The notes under the pieces: generated by a model
The model's database searches: none
What the model was told of the DNA's origin: nothing
The model's input: the letters and a program-made list of their open reading frames with translations, nothing else
From: Histoplasma ohiense
Lineage: Eukaryota; Ascomycota; Eurotiomycetes; Onygenales; Ajellomycetaceae
NCBI GenBank assembly: GCA_017607445.1
Contig: JAEVHH010000004.1
Coordinates: forward strand, 2,356,001-2,420,000
Direction of reading: 5' to 3'
Length of the DNA: 64,000 bases
Shown here: positions 11,919-23,331 of the stretch, in pieces
How the letters are laid out: each line of letters begins with the position of its first letter
How positions within the stretch are numbered: the stretch's first letter is position 1
Program-made: the position numbers and the translations under genes

Positions 11919-12345
11919 GCGGAGAACTTGTTTTTTCTCTATTTTTGGCATGTCAGATACTATAGGTCTATATACTCTTTTGCATATCCTGTGTCTAGTG
12001 GCTCGGCTGCGGTTGCGGTTGCATCTTTCTCTACTTCAATAGGCGTACATAAAATTTAATTGTTTGAGGCTGATAATGTTGAAAACATGAGGGTTGTAAT
12101 CTAACGATATTTATGAATTCTTTTCATACCTCTCCTAATCGGGGATATCTATGTGCCAAATCCTTGAGATGGGGCAAAAAAATATGTAAAATGGCCCCCT
12201 AAACACCACAAGGGCCAAAGAAGTATAAAATGAAACTGAAAAAGACCCGAAATTCTCCAGGCGCCGCTGCTATCTAGAACATGAAATACAAATAACAGAA
12301 ACAAATCTAATAAACCACATATACAAGGCGCTATCTCCGTTAATA
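11919..12345. other. Intergenic, convergent 3' ends
   Basis: About 430 nt between NOP14 and the carboxylesterase, both ending here. AT-rich; no coding sequence or structured RNA recognised. Confidence 0.6.
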
Positions 12346-14159
12346 TCACATTTTGAGCTCAGCACCAACACGGAACAAATACCGACATCTCTCTAGTTGA
12401 TCTTCGTCCATCAATCTTGTCTTCGACTCGCCTGTTTTGACGTATAACTGATGCAGCGCATTACCAGTCTTCGCAGTGGTGACCGTTTCCCAAACGGGGC
12501 TGCCCTTGGCTCGATATTTATTCGGATCAAAGCTGCGAATAAAGCTTGTCCAGTATCCTTGCACAACAGGCACAATCGGCGCATTAACACCCTTGTCCTT
12601 GTATGAGGCGGGTCCGTAGCCGTACTCTGGGCCCCAAATAGCGGGAACGTGAGCCGTGTGGCCGACTCCGATGCCGCTTCTCATGGCTGGAGGGTCCTTA
12701 ACATCGTAGTGAAAATTCCATGTTTTATTCGGATCGCCATATGTACTACCTGCAAGAGTGAGGATGATGGCGGGACAGTTGTATCGCATTTCACCGTAGG
12801 CGTTGCTTCCTTGGCGCCAGTATGCGCCATAGCTTTTAGCGCCAGGAAACACATCATTGGTCTTGGGGTACAAGTCATGGATCTTCTCGAAGTGCTTTTC
12901 CTTCATCGCTGGGAATTGGCTTTTTAGGAACGTGTCGGATTCTTTGAAGCTGTTTGTCATCCTTGGAACGAAGACAGTGCCTTCATTAGTGTCTGAGCCA
13001 AATATCATAGGGACCTTTTTGAACATTCCGTTCGAGATCAGTTTGTAGGTATAGTCCCTGATCATATCATTGTCTATGGTTGGGCTGTACATGAACAGTG
13101 GTGGACCATTGCCACCAGGGAGAGGGTATCGTTTGTCGAGTTTCTGCATATCTATTACATTTACCCTGCGGAGACAGGCAAGGGAATCTTTGCCATTGCA
13201 TTTTGTGTTTTCAACAAGATTGTCATACATGTATTGGCTTTCTTGGACGTTGAGCTGTGTTCCGAACGAAGGAGAACCTGCTGCGACCGCATGGAAAGTG
13301 TCAACGCTTCTGCCCCCGAAAGCAGTGAGTAAATAGTATACAGAAGCTGCACCAGCACTATCTCCTCCGATTGTGACATGGTCAGGGTCTCCACCGAACT
13401 AAAGGGTTGAAGTTAGTCTAACTAAATTTCAGGCGCACCCCGAGATAAAACATCTCTGAAATGATTGAATGGATGGGTAGGGGCCAGCACAAACCTGTTT
13501 AATATGCTTTTTAACCCACTCAAGAGCCTTCATTTGGTCCTTTAGGCCATTGTTCAAGCTAGCGTTTTCCTTGATCTCTTTGCTTGCGAGGAAGCCGTAA
13601 AGTCCCACACGATAGTTGAAAGTCACAACGATAATCTTCATGCCCGAGGCTTCGATGAGGCCCGTACCGTTGATACGCCCGCCGGCATTAGCGTTGAATC
13701 CGCCGCCCTGAATATAGAAATAAACAGGGAGCTTAGAGTCCGCTCTGGCATTTGATGGAGCATAAACATTAATAAAGAGGCAGTCTTCTGAGGTTTGTTT
13801 TCGAGGAATACTTTTAGTTGACAGGCAGTTGAAGCCAAACTGTGAAACAGTTGTTAGTTGTTTGTTGTTGGCTCATGCCGCTCAAGCTGAAAATGGATAT
13901 GGAAGGTCAGTGAAGTATATACTTTATTTGCATGTTGTTGTTTTCTCTCTTTCACTGGCTCCTCCGGTGCGGCGAATCGAAGATTTCCCAACGGAGGTGC
14001 CGCATATCGCATTCCAAGCCAATGAGTAATCCCTCCTGGGTTTTGTACACCCCTGTATTTGGCATAACCTAAGTTAACCAATGAGCCCGTGGCTTCGGCC
14101 GACTGAGAGATATTATGTAGAAATAACAAGAGACAGATAAAAAGAACGAGCGACGCCAT
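12346..14159 (-). CDS. Secreted type-B carboxylesterase/lipase
   Basis: Three exons, read from the right: 13923-14159, 13495-13839 and 12346-13398, 544 aa with all phases closing. The ATG at 14159 gives MASLVLFICLLLFLHNISQSAEATG, a clear signal peptide. An in-frame ATG 75 nt upstream would hide it and is not preferred. Family marks in order are LGMRYAAPPLGNLRF near residue 45-60, the disulfide-type NCLSTK...SEDCLFINVYAP segment, the oxyanion region YIQGGGFNANA, and the nucleophile elbow GGDSAGA with its Ser at the start of exon 3. Then come a candidate acid residue in SDTNEGTVF and a candidate His in GVGHTAHVPAIWG. Such enzymes hydrolyse carboxylic esters outside the cell. The substrate cannot be told from sequence. 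Confidence 0.93.
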
Positions 14160-16518
14160 GGAGAAAAAACAGACTATACAAAGGCTCAAGCCCGGAGGGA
14201 GCCGAGAGTAATGTTTTTGAAACATGAGAAGCAAAGGGTGAGGGCGCCAGCTTATATCTCCTTTTCGGAGACACAGCTGTCAACTCTTGTCGTATTTAGC
14301 AATAACTAATGTGAGTTGTCAGTTGGTAAGGAATCAACCAGGTCACCGGTTCTCCGGATTTTGAGTCAGAGGGTTTTCGTCCGCATCTTCCTGTTCCACA
14401 ATAACTATCACGGCCCCATGAAACACGAGTCTCCGAGGGGAATATTCTCCCTTTTGATTGGGAAGCGGCACTCCCGCCTGGTGTTCCCGTCGCAACTCGG
14501 GCTTGGTGTGTGCGTTGTTTATTTCAGGTCTTTCGTTTGAACGTGCAGGGGCTGTGAGCTTGTAAGTTTAGCTCTGTTCGAGTTTCAGCACTCAAAATAG
14601 GTTTCGGAAAAAGTCAATCACCATTCCCCCTTGCGAATGGAGACGAAACCAGCCCATCCGTGCAGGCCATCCTAGCCTGTACGCTCTAGTGGCACACATC
14701 ATGATGTTAGGGTTGTACGCTCGATATTCTGTACAGTGGGAGTATCAAGGAGGCATGGGGAGTGTCTGTCGCTGGCGGGGCATCGGGCCTGCAGCTAGCT
14801 CGGGTGATCTGAGCCAAGAAAACCACCCTTAAAACCTGGGACCAATGGAGAGTTGTTGGAGACTTGGAGTGCAGGAGATCAGCATAGCCGAATGCTTAGG
14901 AGAGTCTAAAACAACAGTTGGACCTATCTTGAAACTCACGATTTTGAGTTAGCTGATCAAGGGCACCAAATGCAACGCATGAGGCCGTGCGCTTCCATGC
15001 CGCTTGCGAGGTCATTTTGAATACTCTTATAATTAGTACTAGTATTGATGGCTCCGCATATTACTCGCTCACCTTGGTGTCAGATTTCGCGCTCCGATAT
15101 CCAACCCAAGGCGGGATCAGGCACCACAACCCGATCCCCTTGGATTTCACTTGCGGTGTGCCGGCCTGACCATCCCACGCCAGGGGTCTGCCTCACGCTG
15201 CGATATCCGGGATAAAAATAGGATCGAAGGAGCAAATGGAGCGAGAACCCGCCGCACTGGCAGAAAACAATAACGGTAACTACTCGTAGTTTATCAAACT
15301 GCGTTAATTCTCCGTGTCAATAATAAATGTCCGGAAAATGCTGAGGTGTTCACTTTTGTTAACTAGTTGACTAGTTAGTTAGTTAACTAACTAAGAGCCT
15401 TGAGGCTGACATAAGCCTAGGCTGCAATTCTCAGTAACTACGCGTACACATTTGATTAATTTCAATTTCAACAAATATTTTTAATTGGAGCCGGAATTCT
15501 AGAGCGAGTTTGATATCACGAGATCTGCATGAAACGTATTTGCACGTCGCCATCTGGTATGTGTGGTTTCATAAATTTCAACTTCTCAAACTGACATCCT
15601 ACATCGGTCCATGAGCCTCAAACTTCGTGTGTAACTGTCAAACTGAATATCACACACCATCGATCGATACTTCTAATGAAGTCCTCGAGTATTTCCAAGT
15701 CCACTGTCTATATCAACGTTCCACCATCCTAATCGCCCCTCACCCCAGCTTACCTGGCTCTAGATTCCTCCATGGGTCCGTCTCACCAGTGCATATCCCC
15801 GAGATTCAGACTTGTCTCCAGTGCCTTGGATACATTGTGGCATCCTGAATAGGATGGCATCATCTGATCAAATTATTGCATTGTAAAATCTCTGTATCTC
15901 CAGTTATAACTAGGCCTAGGTATTTTCAGTAGTTGGCTCTTCTGAAAGGTACAAAAGGTGTATTCGCATCTATATAAATCCATTCCTCAGTCTTTGATAT
16001 CGTGAAACAAATAGCACTGAATGGCGTGCTCCGTAGATAGGGCTTTTGAGGAAACAACCATATTATCCTCATTCAAACACAGGAAGGAAAATCACAATCA
16101 ATTGGAGGTGTAGATATGGAAGATTGCATAGAGAAGAAAGAGGCTGAGGGATGGAAGGGGTATTCGCAAAATATTGTCATTGACCAGGTAGTCGACGAAT
16201 CCATAGATCATAATTCGAGAAGTCAATGAAATTTTCCCAACAGATATCCATCTACCAGGTTCGACCGATAGTCGGGTCAAGTAGCAGAAAAGGCCAAGCT
16301 TGGAGTAACAAAACCACATGTAACGTTATAGTTAAGGTTGTTGACGATGATTACGTCAAACCCACTCGAGATTGAAAGTGCATCGTATCCATGACACATA
16401 CATAGCGCTAAGAGCATTGAGCCGCACACCACATGCAATCCATATCCGCCAATGCGAAAGAGGGGAAACGTGGGTATTTAGTTAACAGATAGGCCCAGAC
16501 CTGCGGCTTCCCTTCAGG
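14160..16518. other. Gene-poor 2.3-kb intergenic region
   Basis: Upstream of the esterase and downstream of TYW4. Open frames are short (60-77 codons) and lack domains. It holds the 20-nt palindrome at 15375-15394. No tRNA, rRNA or transposon termini were recognised. Confidence 0.55.
15375..15394. repeat. Perfect 20-nt palindrome TTAGTTAGTTAACTAACTAA
   Basis: Self-complementary over 10+10 nt. It shares its 16-nt core with the palindrome at 4607-4622 and is preceded by further GTTA/CTAGT repeats from 15357. Confidence 0.7.
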
Positions 16519-19500
16519 TCATGTATGTGCTTTCCGTCTGAGCTCATCAGCAAGCCGATCCATATAAAACCGAGCCATATCACGGGGAAGGCCATCAAAA
16601 GACCGTGCGATTTTGTCCACCTCCATCCGACCCCTCTCATATGCCTGTAGATCTCTGTTCCCGTACACGTCCCGGCCCGCCGCGTAACCTCTATCAATAT
16701 TCCGAAAAAACGCATTGACAGCTATGCTCACTCCATTGATTGGATTCGCAGTATGAGGCCAGAGTGGTGGAATGAAAAGGACATCCCCTGGCCTGAGGCG
16801 GGCTTCATGAGGATGGGTGTTTGGTGGGGAGTACGGAGAAGTATCCGACATATTTTTGAAAATATTGATTGATGAGCTTGAAGCTCCAGGAGCGAAACCC
16901 AGACGCAGCACGTCCGATGGCGGATATAGGATAAGTCGCTTATCACCTTGTATTTGGCAGAGGACATTTGCCATGACCTAGAATCAAAAATCAATCTGTA
17001 GGCCTTGACAGACTAGGTTATGGGAGCTCACATCATAATGGAGCCATAAAACAACAGGCCCGGATAACCTCAGAGGAAAGCTGTGGGCATTCTCTGAAAC
17101 AAACGACAGTTCGGGCGGGAGATGGAAATCACCTCGAAGACCAGGGAAGTCCTGGGCTAGATTCGCAGGTTGTTCCATAGGGTTTACAGAGGAGACTGAG
17201 CGGAGGTATTGTCGGGAGCCATCATAAATTTCATCGATGAACTTCCCAAATTCCTTTGTGACGTATGAGAAGTTCTTAGTATGGAAATTCATATTTTCGG
17301 ATTTTGCTTCATGTACCACTACCTAAGGAAACCATTAGCACTTTCGATCTGGTTATTGATCGGAGTCCTTCTACCTTGCGATCACGTCCGATAGCCTTCT
17401 CGAGGTATTCTTTCCTCCAAGTTTTCACACATGTGCCGAGATCAAGGCCGCTAAGAATAACAGGCTTTGCCTTGTCAACAACTCTCTGAAACTCTTGAGG
17501 CGTCGAAATGTTGATTCGGGGGATTATCTCCATCTCAGGGGAATTTACATTTGGCCGCTCATCTACTGTTGTAGTAGATACCTCCTCCAGCGGGTTAGCA
17601 TCTTGTCCGTTAGTTGACGGTTCGCAAAGACTCCACCCGTTGATAGCTTTAGATTTTGCGCTCTGCAATAGCCAAGTGCTTTCGTTCCAATATATTCCAA
17701 ATGAGAAACAAAGAGCGCCGCCGCCAACAATGAGTACATCGTCATCACCAACTTTGCAAGAGGAGTGACCAACAAGGAGTGGTCTTGGCCCGATGGATTC
17801 AAGGTCCAAGCCAACAGCTGTCAAAAGAGGGATATTGGGAGCAAGAACCAACCCATCCAGCGCATTTTTATTCAGAAGCATTATTTCATAGGCCTGGGGT
17901 ATGCAGCAATGCCTGGCTACCCCCCCAATTATAAAGCAGCCCACTGCCGTTGTGGTTATTGATGCCCCAAAACGTCCTAGCCATTTATCGAGAGGACTGG
18001 AAGCACCTATGGTTTCTGTGAGGTTATTTAACTCGACATGTATCCGTCCATCACTGGATTTTACTAGTTTCCAGGTCCAGAAGTCATCCAGCACGACGGC
18101 GTATCGTGACATGCCTCCAAATACCACTCCGGACTGTCCGTCGATATTCACAATTGACGCCCCAAATCTTGCTGTAGGAGACTGATTGGCTACAGTAGCC
18201 TCCTGCCAACCTTTCGACACATTCCATAAGAACCATGCACCCAAAACGTCACCGTTATTAGTTTTGCCGCCGTAGATGAGTACATAAGCATCATTCCCTC
18301 CAAGATTCACCGCAGTTGCACAGTGCCTATAAAGTGGAGTTGGAAGGCTATCAGTTCGATTCCATCGTCCAGAATGCCTTAGCCAACAATCGGCCATAAC
18401 CTTTTTAGGAGCAGCCCTGCCTCCTACAAGCAGACAATCCTGTCCATAAAATTGAGTTATAGTGTGGCACATTCGAGGTTCCACATCAAGTGGTGGCATT
18501 TCACCACTTGCCGTCTTACTTTTTGATACCGTATATTCATCAGTCGAAGAGAGTCGAGTTTGTTGACCTAGGCCACCGTGCAATCCGAACGTATTAGCGG
18601 AAGTAGGGAGTATTGCGCCGAATCGTCGCTTGTTGGTGAGCTTCGGAGAGCACAAAGGAGTCAGTGCCAACGGACTTGGCTCTATCAGAGCTTCTCCCAA
18701 CCCATCTGGAGGTTCTAATTCTGCCGCCGCCGTCTTACGAATGCTAGCAGAGAGCAGAAAATGATGTGAGGCGAAGAGGGCGAACTCTTCCCACTCATCA
18801 AAAGCCTCGATTGAATCAAGGGATAGCCTCTCATCTTCAGTAACGAATGTAGGGTCGTTCCAGAGTTCCCATAAGTTTGTTGCTTTCGCGTTTGTCCAAC
18901 CAGATCCACGAAATCGCTGTTCCTGCTGGCGGAGCGAAGGATATTTATGGACTGAATGTAATGGGCATTGGAGCTTTAAGAAATCTTTCATCATTACAGC
19001 TGCAAATGGATGGTGTGGCCCCTCTGGGAAATACTGCTCCAGCAAACAGAAATTTACATCTTTCCAGCTGTTAGTCGAGTTGGGCACTTTCGTTGGCTAC
19101 AATTAGAGAGGAGAGACCAGAAACTCTTACCATTACTTAGCATTGGCATAAACCGAAGAAGGGCGTCCGCTAGCTCAACTTCCATGTAAGTTATTGACAC
19201 TTCAGCTATGCAAAGGATCGAAGCTTGATCTAAGCCTATCACGCCGCTTAATGCGGCATCTAGTTCTGAAAGATCTCCGAGATCGCACCCGATACCAACA
19301 TATTCTTTGCTTCGCAAAAGGATACTATCTGTTTCTGGTGTCAATTGGGCATCCGAAAGAAGGTCCCGTAGTGCAGGGCATTGGGTTATTATATCTCTTT
19401 TTTTGACCATCAGCTTGTGGTGGTCGACATCAATGAATTTGGCATTTTGGCACAGAGCAGCGTCTCGGTTCAGGAATTGAAAAGGAAGTGGATCGCTTCA

Positions 19501-19959
19501 TATAAAGCCCATATAATCTTATATTAGCATGTATGTACTGTGCATATTAACTTCGAGACCTTTCTAGACTTTCTGGTACAACCGCTTGTTAGCAACTTAC
19601 AAGCCACAGCCGAGATTCACAACAACTTTCTGATGTCCCGACGGTCCTTCGAGAAACCTCCGCACCATGTTTTCCACAGCACGCATGCGCAGCCAGTAAC
19701 CGCGATTGACCAATGGCGAGCGCCTCAGGGGCTTCTTCACAAAATAGCGGAAAAAGTGAGGCTCAGGATAGTAGATGCGCTCCACACTGCGTTTTGAAAC
19801 TATGCTGGCACTATTGGTCTAAACTGGATGTTAAGATTGGGTTGGTTAGATACCGGTAACCAACGGTTGCAAATAAAATGGCAACAATCATGCAAATATC
19901 CACCATACCTCCATCACGGCGGTGGCTCCCCTCTCGGCCTTCGTACTTTTCGGCGCCAT
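16519..19959 (-). CDS. ppm2: tRNA wybutosine-synthesizing protein 4 (TYW4/Ppm2): LCM-type methyltransferase + Kelch + JmjC/cupin
   Basis: Six exons, read from the right: 19909-19959, 19601-19818, 19131-19495, 17375-19059, 17032-17322 and 16519-16977, about 1022 aa. The acceptor of exon 4 could instead be about 20 nt earlier, still in frame. The N-terminal leucine-carboxyl-methyltransferase fold shows VKKPLRRSPLVNRGYWLRMRA, the SAM loop VVVNLGCGFDPLPFQ, FIDVDHHKLM and FCLLEQYFPEGPHHPFA. The middle (about residues 330-620) holds Kelch-like blades (VLIYGGKTNNGDVLGAW, GVVFGGMSRYAVVLDDFW). The C-terminal cupin/JmjC region has WLHYD (Fe-binding HxD, split by an intron) and RPGDVLFIPPLWPHTANP. In yeast and mammals this enzyme performs the last methylation/methoxycarbonylation of wybutosine at position 37 of tRNA-Phe. 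It is divergent from ATG18. Confidence 0.93.
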
Positions 19960-20476
19960 GGTGCCAAAGAGAGCTTTCGTGGGAGTGCCCGCGTCTCCCC
20001 CCTCTAAGGTTCCTTTCTTTTCACGGCTCGTCCAGTTTTATGAGGCCCTGCAGGGAACAAGGTGTGGTCTGAGCACAGGCGTCCCGATTGGACTAGGTCC
20101 ATGCTCAATATGGTGTTTGCCTTGTTTGCTTTCGCGTTACCTCAACCTTCAGTCAGGCGCCCGCTTTTCATCATCACCTGCGAGCTAGCCAGCAACCACA
20201 CTCCTAACGACGCATTTATCGGCTTTGCTTGCCACTGCCAGTCACCATTTCACTGTCTCCTCCTGGGTTTTGTTTCTTAATTTCAAGCTGTGTCTGCCTA
20301 TGGCATGCGGATGCTTTAGCTGTTCCGGCCGTCCACTTAATGGGTGCTATCAATGACAGTAAGAGACATTTGCAAGGAAGGATAAATATCGGTGCACAGT
20401 GTCAACTTTTGGATGGCCTGGGATACAACGTATACGCCCTTTTTAGCACGATAGCAACGCTGTCTTGTTTTTAAAC
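19960..20476. promoter_or_regulatory. Divergent promoter region TYW4 / ATG18
   Basis: A 517-nt spacer between two start codons pointing apart, so both promoters must lie here. It is GC-richer than flanking introns (for example the CCCGCGTCTCCCCCC stretch near 19988). No motif could be named with confidence. Confidence 0.5.
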
Positions 20477-22173
20477 ATGGCGATGAATTTCGTCACCTTC
20501 AATCAGGACTATAGCTATTTAGCTGTTGGTGGGTAATCCAATATCGAAGTGCTACACATACAAAATTACCATTTCTGATGATGTCCGATTTTATATTTAT
20601 TCAGGTACCTCGAAAGGTTTCCGTATCTTTACCACTGACCCTTTTGCGAAGAGCTATGAAACGAAAGAAGGAAACATCGCGATTCTAGAAATGCTTTTCT
20701 CAACCTCCCTTGTCGCCCTTATCCTCTCTCCTCGACGGTTACAGATTACAAACACCAAGGTCCGTTTGCCATACTCCCTGCTGCTGCATTAGCATCCCCT
20801 ATGTTTTGAGGGTCATAGTTTCAGTTGCTAACTGCTGGATCAGAGACAATCGACGATATGCGAATTGACCTTTCCTACTACAGTTCTCGCCGTCCGTTTG
20901 AATCGGAAGCGATTAGTCATTGTTCTGGAGGACCAGATCTACCTTTATGATATCCAAACAATGAAACTTCTTTACACTATTGAGACTTCGCCAAATCCGA
21001 ACGGTGCGTAATGAGCAAGACGCCCAAACCTTTTCAAGGAACCGATGGAGAAGGACTGGTCACTAACTAATATATCATCTAGCCATTTGTGCACTCTCCC
21101 CTTCCTCGGAAAACTGCTACCTTGCCTATCCTCTTCCGCAGAAGGCTCCTCCATCGTCATTCACGCCGCCTTCACACGCTCCACCCAGTAGCGCGCACAT
21201 CTCACCGACTAGCGGCGAAGTTCTTATTTTCGACACGCTAAAGCTCGAAGCGATTAACGTCGTTGAAGCCCATAAGTCTCCCTTGTCGTGCCTCGCAATC
21301 AATACGGAAGGTACCCTGTTGGCTACAGCCTCCGACAAAGGAACTATTATCCGGGTGTTTTCTGTCCCTGACGCGCAAAAGTTATACCAATTCCGAAGGG
21401 GCTCTATGCCATCTCGAATATTTAGCATGTCTTTCAATATCACATCCACTCTTCTTTGTGTTTCTTCAGCAACCGAAACAATCCATATTTTCAAACTAGG
21501 CCACCAAGACCCTTCAGAAGATCTTCCCACTTCCCCGATTGGAACTGATTCCCGAAAAACTACTAATACTACTCGGGAAAGAGCATTCAGTCAGGGTTCT
21601 AGCACTTTATCAGTTGGGGACAATTCACCTACGGACGGTGACCCCAGTGACATCAGCTCTCGAAAGCATAATGGTACACTTATGGGCATGATTCGCCGGA
21701 CCTCACAAAACGTAGGCAATTCGTTCGCAGCGACTGTTGGTGGTTATTTGCCAAAGGGGGTCACAGAGATATGGGAGCCGGCAAGGGATTTTGCTTGGAT
21801 CAGGCTTCCCAAAACAGCGGGGTATGGTGGCCCCGGTTCTAACGCTGGACCCGTGCGAAGCGTAGTTGCTATGAGCAGTAACACTCCCCAGGTCATGGTG
21901 GTCACTAGTGATGGTAATTTTTACGTGTATAACGTTGATTTATCGAAAGGTGGAGAGGGTACGCTCACAAAACAATACTCGTAAGTTTCACCCCTGTTCA
22001 AGTAAATAAACCCTACGTGCGCAATCACCTACTAACAGCTGTTTGCTCTGCTTTTGACTCTCTTTTTCTGACTCTCTTTTTCTGACTCTCTTTTTCTGAC
22101 TCTCTTTTTCTGACTATGTAGGGTGCTCGACTCCAGCGACAAACTTGGCTCCGCCGGAATGGATTATTTTTAA
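20477..22173 (+). CDS. atg18: Autophagy-related PROPPIN Atg18
   Basis: Five exons: 20477-20528, 20605-20759, 20844-21003, 21083-21980 and 22122-22173, 438 aa with exact phase closure. The protein starts MAMNFVTFNQDYSYLAVG, then TSKGFRIFTTDPF, LILSPRRLQITNTK, EDQIYLYDIQTMKLLYTIETSPNPN, GEVLIFDTLKLEAINVVEAHKSPL and ATASDKGTIIRVFSVPD. The phosphoinositide-binding FRRG motif follows in LYQFRRGSMPSRIF. These are beta-propeller blades of the PROPPIN family. Atg18 binds PI3P/PI(3,5)P2 and acts with Atg2 in autophagosome growth and in vacuole size control. The region between the later blades is a long Ser/Thr-rich loop. The last intron holds a 14-nt tandem repeat right before its acceptor. Confidence 0.96.
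22046..22115 (+). repeat. 14-nt tandem repeat TGACTCTCTTTTTC in the last ATG18 intron
   Basis: About four near-perfect copies form the pyrimidine tract leading to the acceptor CTATGTAG at 22121. The array is all pyrimidine apart from the TGA of each unit. Confidence 0.85.
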
Positions 22174-22875
22174 CGTTTGTAGTTCTTTCTCTGCTTATAT
22201 TATACGACATCTTACGAATTGTTTCCATTATGTCACCCGGTGAAATCAGAAATCTTGATATCCATGCACGATAAAGCTTTTGTTGCATCACAATCGAATG
22301 GATTATCAAGCTGGAATTAAGCCGGAGGTGTTTGCTCTGTAAGAGGGTTGAACCTTGGTTGGTTGTTATGATCTATGTGATCTATCTAGTAGCGAGCTAA
22401 TATATGTGTGTGGGTCACGTGGGATAGGGCTTGTGTACCTAGGTAGTAGCTCCAACATGCTCTCCACCCCAGGCGTAGCTAACGATAAATATGTAATGTT
22501 AAAACGAACAAGCTCGGCGATTCACAAAAGACAGGAGTTCAAGTAAACTCTTGCGAGTATTGTTGATTTGATAGAGGATGTCCTGCATCGTTCCTCATTC
22601 CTAAGGCCATTCTGCTTTAACCTGTCCTATAATCTCTACTTATTGTCTCTCCCCCTACTCTTCTGCACATTTTTCCAGCAATAACTACCTTGTCTGTTAC
22701 TCACCCGCCAGGTGTGGATGCCCCGGCCAAGCGCGCCTATTTTTCAAACTGCCCAATTATAGTGACAAATGTGCATTAAAAAGCTTCGGGAAACCAACAA
22801 TGTCTTTGGACTGCAGCCCCCTCTAGATATTTAGTTGTGTTTCCGCTCCTCCAGGAGATTTTCTGGGGTCTAAAG

Positions 22876-22960
22876 TGTTAGGCCACTGGGGCAAAAGAGC
22901 TCTCTCACACCAGCGCCATGCTGGTAGTAGAGGGGACGAACCAATCCAAACCCCCCAACA
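22876..22960. repeat. Left 85-bp terminal direct repeat
   Basis: Starts TGTTAGGCCACTGG and ends CCCCCCAACA. Identical by eye to the right copy at 23247-23331. Confidence 0.9.
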
Positions 22961-23246
22961 CCCCCCCACGGACTCGCAACTACCATCTTGGCTAGCTGAG
23001 AACCAGGCCTGTCTTTGTTCTAATCCTTCCACTGCCAACTTTTTTTCTTTAGTGGTCAGCTGGGGAACTAGGCCCTTGTTTGTTCTGGTCCAGGGATTCA
23101 GAGTGACTAAGCACTTATTGTCCTCACCCGGTAAGGACTGTGCATTAGTGGGATAGGACATTTTTATTTGGATAATCTCTGATTTGAATCTGTGATAGCA
23201 TGTTGGCACACCCTGCAGCGATTGCGCTGACACAGGCCTCATAATC

Positions 23247-23331
23247 TGTTAGGCCACTGGGGCAAAAGAGCTCTCTCACACCAGCGCCATGCTGGTAGTA
23301 GAGGGGACGAACCAATCCAAACCCCCCAACA
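23247..23331. repeat. Right 85-bp terminal direct repeat
   Basis: Same sequence and length as the left copy. Followed immediately by the TAAAG target duplication. Confidence 0.9.

Larger units (their letters stand above)
22876..23331. mobile_element. Miniature LTR-type element (TRIM/SMART-like), 456 bp
   Basis: Two identical 85-bp direct repeats (22876-22960 and 23247-23331) bound a 286-bp interior with no coding capacity. Each repeat starts TGTTAGG and ends CCAACA, the TG...CA ends of LTRs with a TGTT/AACA inverted tip. The element is flanked by TAAAG at 22871-22875 and TAAAG at 23332-23336, a 5-bp target-site duplication. The interior has an imperfect internal repeat (about 22995-23025 versus 23057-23090). 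No clear primer-binding site or polypurine tract is visible, so mobilisation would depend on proteins made elsewhere. Identity of the terminal repeats implies recent insertion. Confidence 0.85.

Noticed and set aside
14160..14234. Upstream in-frame ATG for the carboxylesterase
   Set aside because: The start at 14159 gives a standard signal peptide; the longer form would bury it behind about 25 polar residues.
22961..23246. Coding capacity inside the miniature LTR element
   Set aside because: Frames of up to about 90 codons cross the repeats, but none shows gag, protease or reverse-transcriptase motifs.
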